From Malachius bipustulatus (lineage: Eukaryota; Arthropoda; Insecta; Coleoptera; Melyridae): a stretch of DNA of 64,000 nucleotides. The position numbers and the translations under genes were made by a program. The notes below the pieces were generated by a model. The model saw only the letters and a program-made list of their open reading frames with translations. It did not search any database and was not told the origin of the DNA. This document shows, piece after piece, positions 11,886 through 22,498 of the stretch. How positions within the stretch are numbered: the first letter of the stretch is position 1; every line of letters begins with the position of its first letter. The stretch is from assembly GCA_910589415.1 (NCBI GenBank), contig OU342633.1, positions 14,608,858 to 14,672,857 on the forward strand, given 5' to 3'.

Positions 11886-12929
11886 TTATCTATTAAATAC
11901 AGTTGCTATTAAAGCGTTCCTGACTGCGTAATTTGCATTATTATGATGGCGATTTAAAAGTTCATTTTCGATCTCTTCACCATCATCGTAGATCTCTTCA
12001 ATTTCATTTTCAAAAATGTCATTTTGTTGTTTGCAGATGTTATGCAACACCCCACAAGCTACAATAACTTCAGGGATAATTTCCAACTTAAGCCTTAAGC
12101 CTGACTGCAGACATGGAAACCTTCTCTTCAATACTCCGAAGAAGCGTTCAATACAATTTCTAGTCGAAATATGAGCTCGATTGTAAGCTTCTTCGCTTGG
12201 TCCTACAGGATGTAACAGTGGGGTTAACAAATAATTTTTACAGGCATAACCATTATCTCCGAGTAATAAACCATTCCCATAATGCATCACTTCAAATTCA
12301 GCAGGAAGAGGGGAATCATTGAATATAGTGCTGTCGTGCACGGACCCTGGCCAACGAGCTACCAAATGTCGCAAATTTAAATCAGCATCACAGATTGCCT
12401 GAACATTGATGCTGAAATATTGCTTACGATTACGAAATAACTCTGCTCTGTCACCACCAGGAGATTGTATTTTAATATGGGTGCAGTCTATAGCGCCTAC
12501 AACCCGAGGGAATCCAGCGATGCCGTAGAAACCAACTTTCACTTGAGAAATTTCAGCTTCCGAAGTTGGCATCTTGATGTATTCTCTAGACAATACTGCA
12601 ATTTGTCTAGTGACCTTCTTAATTATGCGGCAAACAGTCGACTTATGAACATTAATGTGGTCACCAATCACACGTTGAAATGTTCCTGTGGCATAGAAAC
12701 GGAGACAAATCAGTATTTGTGTTCTTGAGTCGATTGACTTATTTCTTCTAGTTAGTGGTTCCAGTTGTGCTCCAAATGTGTTTAGTAAGCCGTTGACTGT
12801 ATTTTTAGTTAATCTGAATCTCTCTTTAAATTCTTGTTCATCATACAATTCAAAGGGATTTGCTCTGTCTCGAAATAGTCTACTTTGAATTATTGGTGGT
12901 GGAAGTCTGTTCGGAGGTTCATTTTCCAA
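11886..12929 (-). CDS. PIF/Harbinger DDE transposase
   Basis: A single uninterrupted 347-residue frame of the HARBI1-like DDE_Tnp_4 family, the nuclease that cuts and joins the transposon ends. Visible blocks: a helix-turn-helix region INVHKSTVCRIIKKV (about 92-106), GAIDCTHI with Asp148, GSVHDS with Asp199, LLGDNGYA with Asp225, and CIERFFGVLKRRFPCL with Glu261. GVLHNICKQ follows near the C-terminus, before an acidic tail. The length is typical for the family. The start is the ATG opening MENEPPNRL; the frame could extend upstream. No stop or frameshift is seen, so the enzyme looks intact. Confidence 0.93.
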   Translation of the reverse strand: MENEPPNRLPPPIIQSRLFRDRANPFELYDEQEFKERFRLTKNTVNGLLNTFGAQLEPLTRRNKSIDSRTQILICLRFYATGTFQRVIGDHINVHKSTVCRIIKKVTRQIAVLSREYIKMPTSEAEISQVKVGFYGIAGFPRVVGAIDCTHIKIQSPGGDRAELFRNRKQYFSINVQAICDADLNLRHLVARWPGSVHDSTIFNDSPLPAEFEVMHYGNGLLLGDNGYACKNYLLTPLLHPVGPSEEAYNRAHISTRNCIERFFGVLKRRFPCLQSGLRLKLEIIPEVIVACGVLHNICKQQNDIFENEIEEIYDDGEEIENELLNRHHNNANYAVRNALIATVFNR

Positions 12930-13471
12930 ATCAGAGAGGTCTGATAAATCAGATATACTAATAGTAGTTCTTCATAAATTATTGATTTGTATCACATTTT
13001 CATTAATTTTTACTACCTTTTGCAGTTCAACTGAATAAGATAAAAAGCTAACCTATAAAATGAATTTAACTAACAAATCACACCAAACTAATAATTAAAA
13101 GCAGTAATTTAACTTATAAATTGAATAAACTAGCTTAAATAAGATAATCAAATTGATTTTGCTGCAAAAATAATTTATATTTGGAATTTTTAAGCTCAAC
13201 TGTCAAAATGATTACTCATTAATTGTCCAAAAACCTCCACTCACAATAATAAGCCAATAACGGTTTGTTAACGGCTTATCAACAGATAATAATCGTTTGG
13301 GCAACCCAAATTTGAGATGATTATCCGTTAACGGTTAATCATCACAGCAAACCGTTACATTTTGATAAGAGAATGATGGTCCGTTAACGGATGATTATTG
13401 AGTTATTATCTGAAATGATTAACCGTTAACGGTTAATCATTTATGATAAGCGTTCAAGCAACCGGGCCAAT

Positions 13472-14702
13472 GAGTAAGAAAGTAACAGATATATTTTATG
13501 ACTTTCCGTTTTCTTAAAATGGTTCTACAAATCAAGGAATTTAATAAATATCAAGAAAAACAAAAATCTATCATCACATTCGGATAATATTTTCAAAAAT
13601 AAAATTACAAAAAAAATAAAAAAATAAGATTTATTCAGTTTTGGAAATTTTGGAAATATCTTGGAAAAAGCTATTCGTTGTTTTATGCTTATAATACGAT
13701 TTTATACAGGGTGTATCAGAGATGTCGGCGTTTCTCAATTGGGCGAAATTACCTGAGTGACCCTTCGTCACGACGGGGGTACTTATAATCCGGGAGCTCA
13801 ATTGGGCGAAGGAATTTCTAAATACCGTTGAGTCATTTGCATGCTCTTATATGGCTACGTTGCCAGATTTTACAGAAATTCCGATTTTCTACATTAAATA
13901 AAATTAAAAAAATAAATAAATATTATTAATACTTGATGCATTATTTTTTTAACTTCTATCAAATACATCATCAAGCCCTTAGTGCATTTACAATTATTAT
14001 TTTATACTATACCTACAGCAGAAACATGAAACATCAATAGAAAAGTAATATACATATAATGAATACCTATGGCGATACACATAATTATTAATTATAGTGG
14101 TATTTTTTTTCCCTCACTAAAACTCACCGGTAAGCCAGGTCTTTGGTCAGGGTAGGTTTTTTTTTTTTTTTCACCTGACCAAAGACCTGACTTACCGATG
14201 ACGCTATAAAGTGCAACATAGCCATAGGTAGGTACGTACCTACTGCCTACTCGACTTCAATTATTAATAATAAACTGATTAGGTATACTTATCCGATCTA
14301 CTAAAATCACCACTAAATAAATCTGGCAACACTGCTATATATGTATATGAGCAAGGCCGCACATGTATTTCTTGTCTGTCCAGTTATCTCTTATAATCCC
14401 CTAGTTTCTCGTTTGTCGCCCAATTGACCCCTGGGATTAGTGAATAACAAAATCCTTCGCCCAATTCGGTATCGCCCACACATGCCGGCCCCTATTGAAA
14501 TTACTAAAATTTCAATCAACATTAAAAAATAATTGGTAGGTACTTACATTTACCTGCTATGAGCTTAATAATAATAATTACCTACGACTAAACATTAAAC
14601 ATGGTAACATAGTTAAAACTACACACAATTTGTTTACATAAGAAATGAATTTCTGGAAACGGAAATGTCAAGAAAAACTATATACAAAAGGAAACTTAAA
14701 TA
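13472..14702. repeat. Decayed inverted repeats between Harbinger and BEL/Pao
   Basis: No gene is seen. The motif CAATTGGGCGA occurs near 13736 and 13797 and inverted (TCGCCCAATT) near 14417 and 14456, suggesting the ends of a decayed element of about 0.75 kb. Inside it, 14125-14201 is a hairpin: ACCGGTAAGCCAGGTCTTTG pairs with CAAAGACCTGACTTACCGAT across a poly-T loop. A lone TACAGGGTGTATC end lies at 13707. Confidence 0.5.
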
Positions 14703-15660
14703 CTAAGCCGCGTCAAATGGCAGTTTACATAATTTGGAAACACTGCGTTTAGGTTCACCAGTCTTTGTTTTCACTGTCACCACACGCACTACACCTGATG
14801 CATCTGGGTGAGTGGCAATTACTCGCCCTAGCATCCATCGAAGTGGTGGCAAGTTATCACATTTGACAACAACCATGGAACCAACTTGTAGATTGTCAAG
14901 CTTGGTTTGCCATTTATTACGTTGTTGCGACGTATGGAGGTATCTCTGGACCATCTTCCCCAGAAGTGTTGCTTAATCTGTTCTAATAACTGCCAGCGAG
15001 ATAGACGATTAATCTTCAAATGAGGAATATCTGGTTCAATTGGAGCTAGTAAAGACTCGCCGATTAAAAAATGACCCGGCGTTAACGGATTCAGATCGTT
15101 GGGGTCAGAACTTAAGGGGGATATGGGTTTAGAATTGAGGATTGCTTCGATTTGCACAATTACGGTGTTTAATTCCTCATAGCTTACAAGTGTGTTGCCT
15201 AATACTCTCCTTAAATGAGTTTTGAGTGATTTTACACCTGCCTCCCATATGCCTCCGAAATTGGGAGCCTGGGGCGGTATGAAGTGCCATTTAATATTTG
15301 TATTGATAAACGATTTGTTATTATTTCAACGTTTTTTATTAGAAATTGTTTTAAATCTCGTAATTCCTTATCAGCGCCTACAAAGTTTGTGCCATTGTCG
15401 GAATAAAAATTGCAAACATGACCTCTACGAGCCATAAAACTTTTTAATGCGCTCAAAAAACTCTCTGTGGAGAGGTCCGTCACTAATTCGAGGTGTATAG
15501 CTCGAGTCGCAAAACAAACAAATACTGCAATATAAGCCTTTAAATATTTTTTGCAACGTCCCCGACTCTCTTTAATCTGAAACGGTCCTGCGTAATCAAC
15601 TCCTGTATTAATAAACGGACGCGCAGGTTCAATTCGCGTTTTTGGTAAATTTCCCATTAG
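14703..15660 (-). pseudogene. BEL/Pao pol, integrase core and C-terminal domain (decayed)
   Basis: On the minus strand, 15657-15232 encodes a retroviral-type integrase core (PFINTGVDYAGPF; FVCFATRAIHLELVTDLS; FYSDNGTNFVGADKEL with the catalytic Asp and Asn-Phe context). After a frame change, 15157-14828 holds the NSKPISPLSS...LTPGHFLIGE block. A further change leads to 14954-14703 with PPLRWMLGRV and the end of the protein. These are the signature C-terminal blocks of Pao pol (DUF5641 type). Frame changes near 15232 and 14950 show that it is dead. No flanking LTR was found downstream. Confidence 0.85.
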
Positions 15661-15704
15661 GGGAATTGTTTAATGGTTTACATTTAAAACAGGTGACGCA
15701 TTTA

Positions 15705-16350
15705 TGAATTATATTTTTTTTTCTGCGACGGGCTATAAGTTTGACCTTTTTTCCCCGTTGACAGGTAGAAAAATGCCTCATTATATGAGCTGCATCTTAA
15801 CGGGGAAATAAATGAATTAGCAGGGAAATAAATGAGTACTTATTTCCCCGAAATGGCGGCTTAGGTATAGCTACTATTAACACTCAGATATCATTAAATT
15901 TATATCAAATATACGTAAAGGAAAGTTACCTTATTATTCAAATGGCAATTATTAAGGGAATTTTCAAAACAATCACTATCCATATTAATAAATTCACTCA
16001 TTGAGATCTTACAAGAATCTTTGCAAAACTATCTAAAATTTTAATTAAATTATGACGTTTATCGAATTAAATCGTTTCGTTACCAGGCAACGTCGATTAC
16101 TATACAAAAGTCTACCAGTTTGAAAATTTAAATACAACATAAATCATTTTTCCGACATAATTTTCAGTTATCTAACTACGTTTTTCGACATTCTAACACT
16201 GATATTTCTTCTCGCAGAAAAAAATTGTATATTACACACGAGAAAAAAGTGCGATTTTAGCTCTCGATGTGTTTGTCCCCTCCGCTAAACGCGTCGGGGA
16301 CGAAATCACATCTCGAGCTAAAATCTATCACTTTTTTCTCTTGTATAATA
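15705..16350. mobile_element. Insertion within Pao integrase zinc region
   Basis: Pao integrase sequence is interrupted between the block ending YWSFGGKSP (around 16365) and the CVTCFKCKP zinc half (around 15690). The intervening 640 bp has no coding content. It contains TTTCCCCGTT (15752) and AACGGGGAAA (15799) in inverted orientation. Its right end, 16231-16348, is a long hairpin: CACGAGAAAAAAGTG...TTTTAGCTC pairs with GAGCTAAAA...CACTTTTTTCTC. The boundaries are approximate and no clear target duplication was identified. Confidence 0.5.
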
Positions 16351-16359
16351 AATAACTAT

Positions 16360-17345
16360 TATTGGACTCTTTCCTCCAAATGACCAATAATGTTCACGCA
16401 TAGCAAACAAGATGGCAACCGTCCCTGCATGCATTAAATTAGTATGAAACAGACTTATTAATAAATTCGTCACGTGATTTCCCTTAGGTAATATTATTGG
16501 AAATTTCTTATCATAGGATATTTCTGCATTTTTTAGACGACCACATACTCTTAAGTACACCGTCTTCATCAAGAAACGGATTTAATGATATTAATTTGCT
16601 TTGTGGGCTGATTGGTTGTCCGTCCATTAATTTCGTTATGTCTGATTTGAATTCTTCTATTTGTATACTTTTCAGTATAAATATTTCTGCCCTTTTCAAT
16701 TCTTGGAGAGTAAGTGAACCTTCCCTTTTTAAGTTTTTATCTGTTACATGCCTAACGAATTTAAAACAATACGCTAAAACTCTTTTCAATTTATTGAATG
16801 ATGAAAAACTTTTAAATATGTATATTGGTAAAATATTCGGTATTTTCGAGAACAGCAATACATACAACAATTTTTTCGCTGCTCAGGGATAAGAAAGATT
16901 TCTAAATCAGGTATTGGATTATTTATTTCATCCTGATTTGCCGTGTTTTTCAAGATATTCGGCCCTTCCAACCATAAATTGGATTGTATTAGCTCACTTA
17001 CATTCATACCGCGACTTATAATGTCTGCTGGGTTTTGCTTTGTATTAATGTGCTGCCAATTATTATGAATATGTTTATTCATAACGATTTATATCTTATT
17101 TTCATATCTTAGCTACGCGATTTGCGACAAATACCTTCCAATTATTCGGAGATTTGGCCAGCCAGTTCAAGACAATAGTGGAGTCTGTCCCAGCATACAC
17201 ATTTATTTATTGGTATCTTAATTGAATCCATTACCTTGTTTATTAATTTAGATAAAAGTAGAGCTGCACACAGCTCTAAACGAGGAATTGAATACGTTTT
17301 AATGGAGGCTATTATACCTTCGATTTCGCACAGAATAAGACACAA
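16360..17345 (-). pseudogene. BEL/Pao pol, RNase H to integrase linker (decayed)
   Basis: Minus-strand segments in order are 17345-17142 (IKTYSIPRLELCAALLLSKL, the Pao RNase H block), 17082-16920 (HINTKQNPADIISRGMNVSE, its end), 16870-16511 (linker with TLQELKRAEIFILKSIQ), and 16572-16360 (LPKGNHVTNLLISLFHTN and the H2C2 half LMHAGTVAILFAMREHYW). Several frame changes separate them. The order matches Pao pol. The element continues rightwards past an insertion at 17466-18570. Confidence 0.8.
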
Positions 17346-17465
17346 TGCACTTTCTTATCGGGTGTTATTGTTCGGAGGTAGACACATCCGCCATAGGCGA
17401 GCTGGGATGAATCACAGCGGAGGATACCAATTCGACCAAAATACCCTGCTGTGCTTTAATCCCAT

Positions 17466-18570
17466 GGGTGAGTTCGACCAAGCACCTACTTACCTGAGAA
17501 TTCGTAGACCACTTGCATTGTTGCCAGACTGAACAAAATATCTTTAGCAGTGTTTTTGTTTTATAGACTGGTTCATCCCTGCAACACTTCTATAGTTATA
17601 TTTATAATATTTGTTTTACAAAAAAAAAAAAAAATTCAAAAAAGATGAAAATAAAATTTTCCCGTATAGTGCGAACTTTTTGGCGGCCTGTATAAACATA
17701 CTTTGCACTATATATATTGTCGGTATATACAGGATATTTCAATTTAATTTAGAAAATGCGATAATAAAGTTCAAATTAAAAAGAATAAATAAATATTACC
17801 TTCAGTAATAAGAGAAAATTGTGATTTATGAAAATATTTGTCCTATTTAGAAAACATTATTTAGTTAAAAACAGGTGGAGTGACACTTCACTCACTTCAT
17901 CTGAAAAAAAATACTTATAATGGAAATGTTATTTATGACACCCACAAGAACTGTTCCTTAAAATTTTACTGTTTACGATGTAAGACCGTATGCGGTTATT
18001 TTTTTCTCATGCATAATTTATTAAACCTGAGGAAATATCTATCTGATTATTTTTTATGATATGAAAAAAAAAACTCAAAACAATGTTACTCTTTCTGTTC
18101 AATGAGACATACATAATCCGACCATGCCAGTGATGAAAACGAAAGTTAAAAATTGTGAAATGTAACAGTAAATAAGAATTACTGCATACTTTGAATTTGA
18201 AGTAACAAATTTATATTTAAGTACCTAATATGCCCGTATTCACAAAGCATTCCTGTCCTGTTATATCCCCAAAATAATTAAATAAGCGGTATGAAGATAT
18301 ACAGTTTTTTAGCATTAGAATAAGATGGAGATAATTGATTACGTAATTATTTAGGAAATTATCGTTTGTGAATACGGGCATGTGTGTTATTTTATATCTT
18401 GTGACTGAACAAATATTCAGACCTTATTAAAGATCGGTTTGGCAACTATGGAAGGTAAGCAGTTCATAATTTCAAGAAATTCTCCAATTTCGTGTTTTAT
18501 GACCGGAACGAATGTTAATCCTTGAGTTCGACGTTAAGGGATTAAAATTGAGTATCTTGGTCGAACTCGC
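17466..18570. mobile_element. Insertion in Pao RNase H with GAGTTCGACCAAG ends
   Basis: Pao coding sequence stops at HGFCDSG near 18590 and resumes near 17345. In between, GAGTTCGACCAAG (about 17470) and CTTGGTCGAACTC (about 18558-18570) form inverted ends of a roughly 1.1-kb element. A smaller MITE is nested inside at 18231-18380. The 17350-17465 stretch between the end and Pao is unassigned. The exact target duplication is not resolved. Confidence 0.5.
18231..18380. mobile_element. 150-bp MITE
   Basis: Terminal inverted repeats TGCCCGTATTCACAAA and TTTGTGAATACGGGCA bound 150 bp of noncoding DNA. It is nested within the 17466-18570 element, itself nested in Pao. Superfamily not assigned. 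Confidence 0.75.
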
Positions 18571-19606
18571 ATACGCCCGAATCACAGAATCCATGTAGTT
18601 CGTATTGTGATCCTTCAATGCCAGGTAATAGTACCTTTCTAGGAATTCTTATGTTTGGGATATTCTCGAGGTCTAATACAAAGTTATTCAAACTGGTGTA
18701 AATATTCACTGGAACCGACTCATCCCAATCTATTCCCTTTGTCCATAATTGTTGAAGGATACTCGTATACATTTAATGGTTATCGTCGTGACTAAACCGA
18801 GATGATCAAATAAAGTTGATGCATACGAGAGAATAATGCGTTTCGTCACGTTCTTCTTATTGTTGAAAGGTTGTGTTTTGTAACTTGATGCATCTTCCTG
18901 ATTATTCCAATATATACCTAATGTTTTTGTTCAGCATTTTCAAATAAATTATTTATTATTGTTTGCGTTTTCCGATTCTGGATTTTTATTATCGGGAATT
19001 AATTGCTCCTCATTTGAACAGCATTTGTTTAATTCGAACCCATACGTCCTTAACATAATAATTAATTTAGCACCTAATTCGCGTCCTTCTTCTATAGTCG
19101 GGACTCCTGTTAATAGGCCATCAACATAAAAATCGTTAATTATCACCTGAGAGGCGATCGGATAAGTAGTTTGAAAATTATGTGCTATACTTGTTGAAGG
19201 CATCTAATTATTGCACTAAATGGGGACGATGATAAGCCATAGGTGATTGTTTTTAATTCCTAAGTCGAAATTGACTCACTGGAGTTGTTTCGCCATAGAA
19301 TTTTTTTATATTTAGTTTGGCTCTCATCTACTAAAATTTGTCGGTACATCTTGACTATATCAGCCATAATTACGTACTTATGTGTACGGAAACGCAACAA
19401 TAATGAAAACAAATCAGACTGTATAGTTGGCCCTGTCATGAGATGGTCATTCAAACTCGTACCATTGCTAGATTTGGCGGGGCCATCAAAAACAACTCGA
19501 AATTTATCAATGTTTTGATTATTCATTACTGCATGATGGGGTAAATAAAAACCTTCTTCATATTGACACTTATTCGCAAAATCCTTCATATGACCTAAAT
19601 TGAGGT
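18542..19606 (-). pseudogene. BEL/Pao pol, reverse transcriptase body (decayed)
   Basis: Reading the minus strand from about 19600, the blocks are LGHMKDFANKCQYEEGFYLP, FRVVFDGPAKSSNG and SLNDHLMTGPTIQSDLFSLL, typical of Pao RT. Next comes VIMADIVKMYRQILVDE with the first catalytic Asp region (19518-19260). After a frame change, 19203-18949 has FYVDGLLTGVPTIEEGREL, in which the expected YVDD is YVDG, a lost catalytic Asp. Then 18772-18590 carries WTKGIDWDESVP and LHGFCDSG, leading into RNase H. Frame changes and the altered active site show it is inactive. Confidence 0.88.
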
Positions 19607-19611
19607 ATATA

Positions 19612-20453
19612 CAGTGTGTGTCACAAGCATGGTACACCCCCTTTTTTTTCTTTATTTTTGGAGATAATTTTTTGAAATTTGGTACGTCGCATATTCTCGA
19701 TAGAGCGCACTTTTTAGCAGAAAATTGAATATTTTCCCACATCCGGTTTTTCCGGAAATGTTACCAACTTTTTATTTTTAAATGGGACACCCTATATATT
19801 ATTATATTTTTGGATTCTATACATTTGTACGAATCCAACAATACCACATAAGTACCATTTTGAATGTCAAATTTGTTTTTATTTAATTTTTTATTTTTCA
19901 ATTATAGTGTGCCATGACTTCAGTTGTGTTCGTAACAGATGCAAAATGGGTACACCAAAATGTCCCTTATTAAGAGTACTAGTAGATGGTACCTCGGTAC
20001 CAATATGGTACCATTTGAAAAAAATGAATTCAGCTCAAAAAATCAGTCCGGTGCGCATAATTTATCCATAAATCACTTAATTTAGTACTTTGAACAAAAA
20101 TTCGATTTTTCTAGCATTAGATGATCCAATTGGAGTAAAACGAAATAGTCATGGCACACTATAATTGAGAAATAAAAAATTAAGTAAAAACAAATTTGAC
20201 ATTTAAAATGGTACTTATGTGGCATTGTTGGATTCGTACAAATGTATAGAAACCAAAAATATAATAATATATAGGGTGTCCCATTTAAAAATAAAAAGTT
20301 GGTTACATTTCCGGAAAAACCGGATGTGGGAAAAAATTCAGTTTTCTGCTAAAAAGTGCGCTCTATCGAGGATATGCGACGTACCAAATTTCAAAAAATT
20401 ATCTTCAAAAATAAAGAAAAAAAAAGGGGGTGTACCATGCCTGTGACACACTG
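19612..20453. mobile_element. 842-bp foldback in Pao RT
   Basis: Near-perfect inverted arms start CAGTGTGTGTCACAAGCATG and end with the complement, in a TA context (19610-19611, 20454-20455). An ATTATAGTGTGCCATGACT motif near 19904 is inverted near 20144. The element lies directly beside the next foldback, separated only by TATA-type bases. No coding content. Confidence 0.85.
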
Positions 20454-20459
20454 TATATA

Positions 20460-21296
20460 CAGGTGTCCCGTAAGTAATGGTCCGTGGTGAAATGGGAGAT
20501 TCTTGGTTTAAAAATATTACGATCTGACACTACTTGCTCTAACAAAATCTTGATAATAAAAAAGATACAGGGTGGCAAAGTTGAGATTTAAAAATTTTCT
20601 TTTCAAAATATCTCGAAAAATTGTAAAGGTACGAACGTGAAAACTTGGGGATAGATGTTTTACGGCATGAGAAATCATAATTTGATATTCGTGTCAATGT
20701 ATTTTATAGAGGGCGCCACTTTAGGTCACGTTGACGACGTAAATGAACAAATAACTTTTTTTTCCTTCAGGCTATCGCGCATTTTATTGTGAAATATTAA
20801 AACTACATCATTCTTGAGAAAAAAAGATATACTGATTGTCGGTCTCAAAAGTTAGTGGTTTTCGAGATAATTGACAGTTAATAATTTTCTCTACTGATAC
20901 TGTTCAGAATTTTTTGCTTACTGATAGTAGTTGGAAAATTAAAAAATGCCGAGAGATAATAATTTTTCAAATTCAGATAAGAGAGATATGATTTCTATTT
21001 ATTGCAAACAAAACTTCAATGGGCAAGCTGCGAAACCAGTATACCTGCCACGATATCCAAACAGACTGAAACCTAATAATCGACTAGTTCAGAATCTGTA
21101 TAGGAATTTAGGTGAATATGGTTCATTTGTTTGCTTTTTTAATATGTCAAAGTGAAAAATGTTTACTTTGTTTAATTTGCCACCCTGTATCTTTTTTATT
21201 ATCAAAATTTTGTTAGAGCAAGTAGTGTCAGATCGTAATATTTTTAAACCAAGAATCACCCATTTCACCACGGACCATTACTTAGGGGACACCCTG
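20460..21296. mobile_element. 837-bp foldback abutting the previous one
   Basis: Left end CAGGTGTCCCGTAAGTAATG; right end CATTACTTAGGGGACACCCTG; TA on both sides (20458-20459, 21297-21298). Arms share AAAGATACAGGGTGGCAAAG (about 20561) and its inverse near 21180. Open frames in it (20946-21155) lack recognisable motifs and cross the loop; I read them as chance. Confidence 0.85.
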
Positions 21297-21303
21297 TATA
21301 TTC

Positions 21304-21682
21304 GTTTGAACTTGCAGTCTTACGATTAACATGTTGTTTAGTTTATTAAATTACATATGATTGGTTTCGTCGATCATGGGGAAAAGAACGATCTGTAGGA
21401 TATTCTGATGTGATGTTGACATCATGGTGAAGCATTTGCTTTGAGAGATATAGTCTAGGGAAAACCACATTAAAAAACCTAGACACACCATCCTGTTGAG
21501 ATTGGTTTGAAGTATTCCAATTAACACTTTGCAGCATCCATCTGAGGTTATCTGGCTGTTAATGTAGATTATGTTTACAAGAGCTTCAAATTCTGTAACC
21601 AGTCTATTGTTTCTGTGGAAATTTCATGAATTGCTTGAAAACCTCCAGAAAATTTGGTTAAAGGACATTCATTGACAATGTG
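21304..21682 (-). pseudogene. 3' end of a LINE inserted in Pao RT
   Basis: The minus strand begins HIVNECPLTKFSGGFQAIHE and runs to a stop after NLKLL (about 21577). This is the C-terminal block seen in many insect non-LTR retrotransposon ORF2 proteins (from memory). About 270 bp of 3' UTR with an AATAAA-like site (near 21336) follow. The 12-bp motif GAATACCTCAAT flanks both ends on the minus strand (21694-21683; the other copy is rebuilt from 21303-21301 and 19607-19599, split by the two foldbacks). This looks like a 5'-truncated LINE insertion with its target duplication. There is no poly(A) tail. Confidence 0.55.
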
Positions 21683-21694
21683 ATTGAGGTATTC

Positions 21695-21880
21695 TTCTAT
21701 AAAGGCTGTATAATTGGTTTTTAAATTAGAACATTGATTTAACTTACGCTCCAATGATAGAAATCGTTTCATTGCCATGTTGCGTGAATCCCCCAGAGCA
21801 GGCGGGTCTGTCTTGAATGGTAAATTTACAATGAAACGCCCTGATTCATCGGACTATTTCGTGGCTCAGTGTCACTATAG
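21695..21880 (-). pseudogene. BEL/Pao pol, start of reverse transcriptase
   Basis: The minus strand reads GRFIVNLPFKTDPPALGDSR then MKRFLSLERKLNQCSNLK and FIEEYLN, the N-terminal Pao RT blocks. The next Pao block (LGHMKD) lies 2.1 kb away at 19600, beyond a LINE tail and two foldbacks. Upstream of about 21880 the element is cut by another foldback and no protease or gag was recognised. The open plus-strand frame over this stretch is antisense. Confidence 0.8.
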
Positions 21881-21904
21881 GGATATTGGGAAGAATAAAA
21901 GATA

Positions 21905-22496
21905 TAGGGTTGGTTTATACCAATTACAAAAGATGCACAATTTGATACTGAATAAGAATCAGAAAGCTATCAATTTTACATTTAAGAAATTTTCAAAGCC
22001 GACTATTATAAATAGATCCCAGAGTTTTCACAGTGGACTTTTATTTTTCTTATGGCTGCCTTATTTTTATGTCATTCGGTGTAATAAAAATGAAGGAAAC
22101 CATGAATCTCTTACATTTGGAAAAGATAAATAAAAAATTATAGGTATTCTTCTTTTTACGCAAAAAATTCTGTGAAATAAGTATTTTTTTTGCGAAAATT
22201 ATTATTTTTTACTTCCAAATGTAAGAGATTTATGGTTTCCTTAATTGTTTACACTGAATGACATTAAAAAAATGGTATAATCAGCTTTTTATGAAAATCA
22301 AATTGATAGCTTATGACGCCTTATGTGAATCTACATAAAATTTTCCATTTATTTTCAACAATAAAAAAGATATCGAACAAGGAATATGAATATTTCATTT
22401 TTTTCAGCAACGACTTAAGTTATCCCAAACATCAATAATTCTTATGCTTAATCAATATCAAATTGGGCACATTTTTTTGTAATATAACCAACCCTG
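21905..22496. mobile_element. 592-bp foldback with GGGTTGGTT ends
   Basis: The left end TAGGGTTGGTTTATACCAAT is matched by ATATAACCAACCCTG at the right, in TA context. Inner arms share GGAAACCATGAATCTCTTAC and its inverse around 22140. The arm contains AAAGCCGACTA...AGAGTTTTCACAGT, a sequence shared with 23630-24170 and with the arms of the 27229-29283 palindrome. Confidence 0.75.
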
Positions 22497-22498
22497 TA

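Larger units (their letters stand above)
8481..13468. mobile_element. PIF/Harbinger transposon, apparently complete
   Basis: Perfect 23-bp terminal inverted repeats begin GGCCCGGTTGCTTGAACGCT at the left and end with the complement at 13468. AAT flanks both ends (8478-8480, 13469-13471), a 3-bp target duplication. Inside, a Myb/SANT-like gene (+, 10376-11565) and a DDE transposase (-, 11886-12929) converge, the usual two-gene layout of Harbinger elements. The subterminal repeats differ between ends: the left has CATATGAT-type palindromes (8515-8630), the right CCGTTAACGG-type palindromes (13255-13440). A 1.19-kb foldback has inserted in the left leader. With both genes uninterrupted, the element may be autonomous. 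Confidence 0.9.

Noticed and set aside
12465..12728. Plus-strand open frame over the Harbinger transposase
   Set aside because: Antisense shadow of the DDE frame.
21777..22133. 118-residue plus-strand frame
   Set aside because: Antisense to Pao RT at its start, then runs into a foldback arm.
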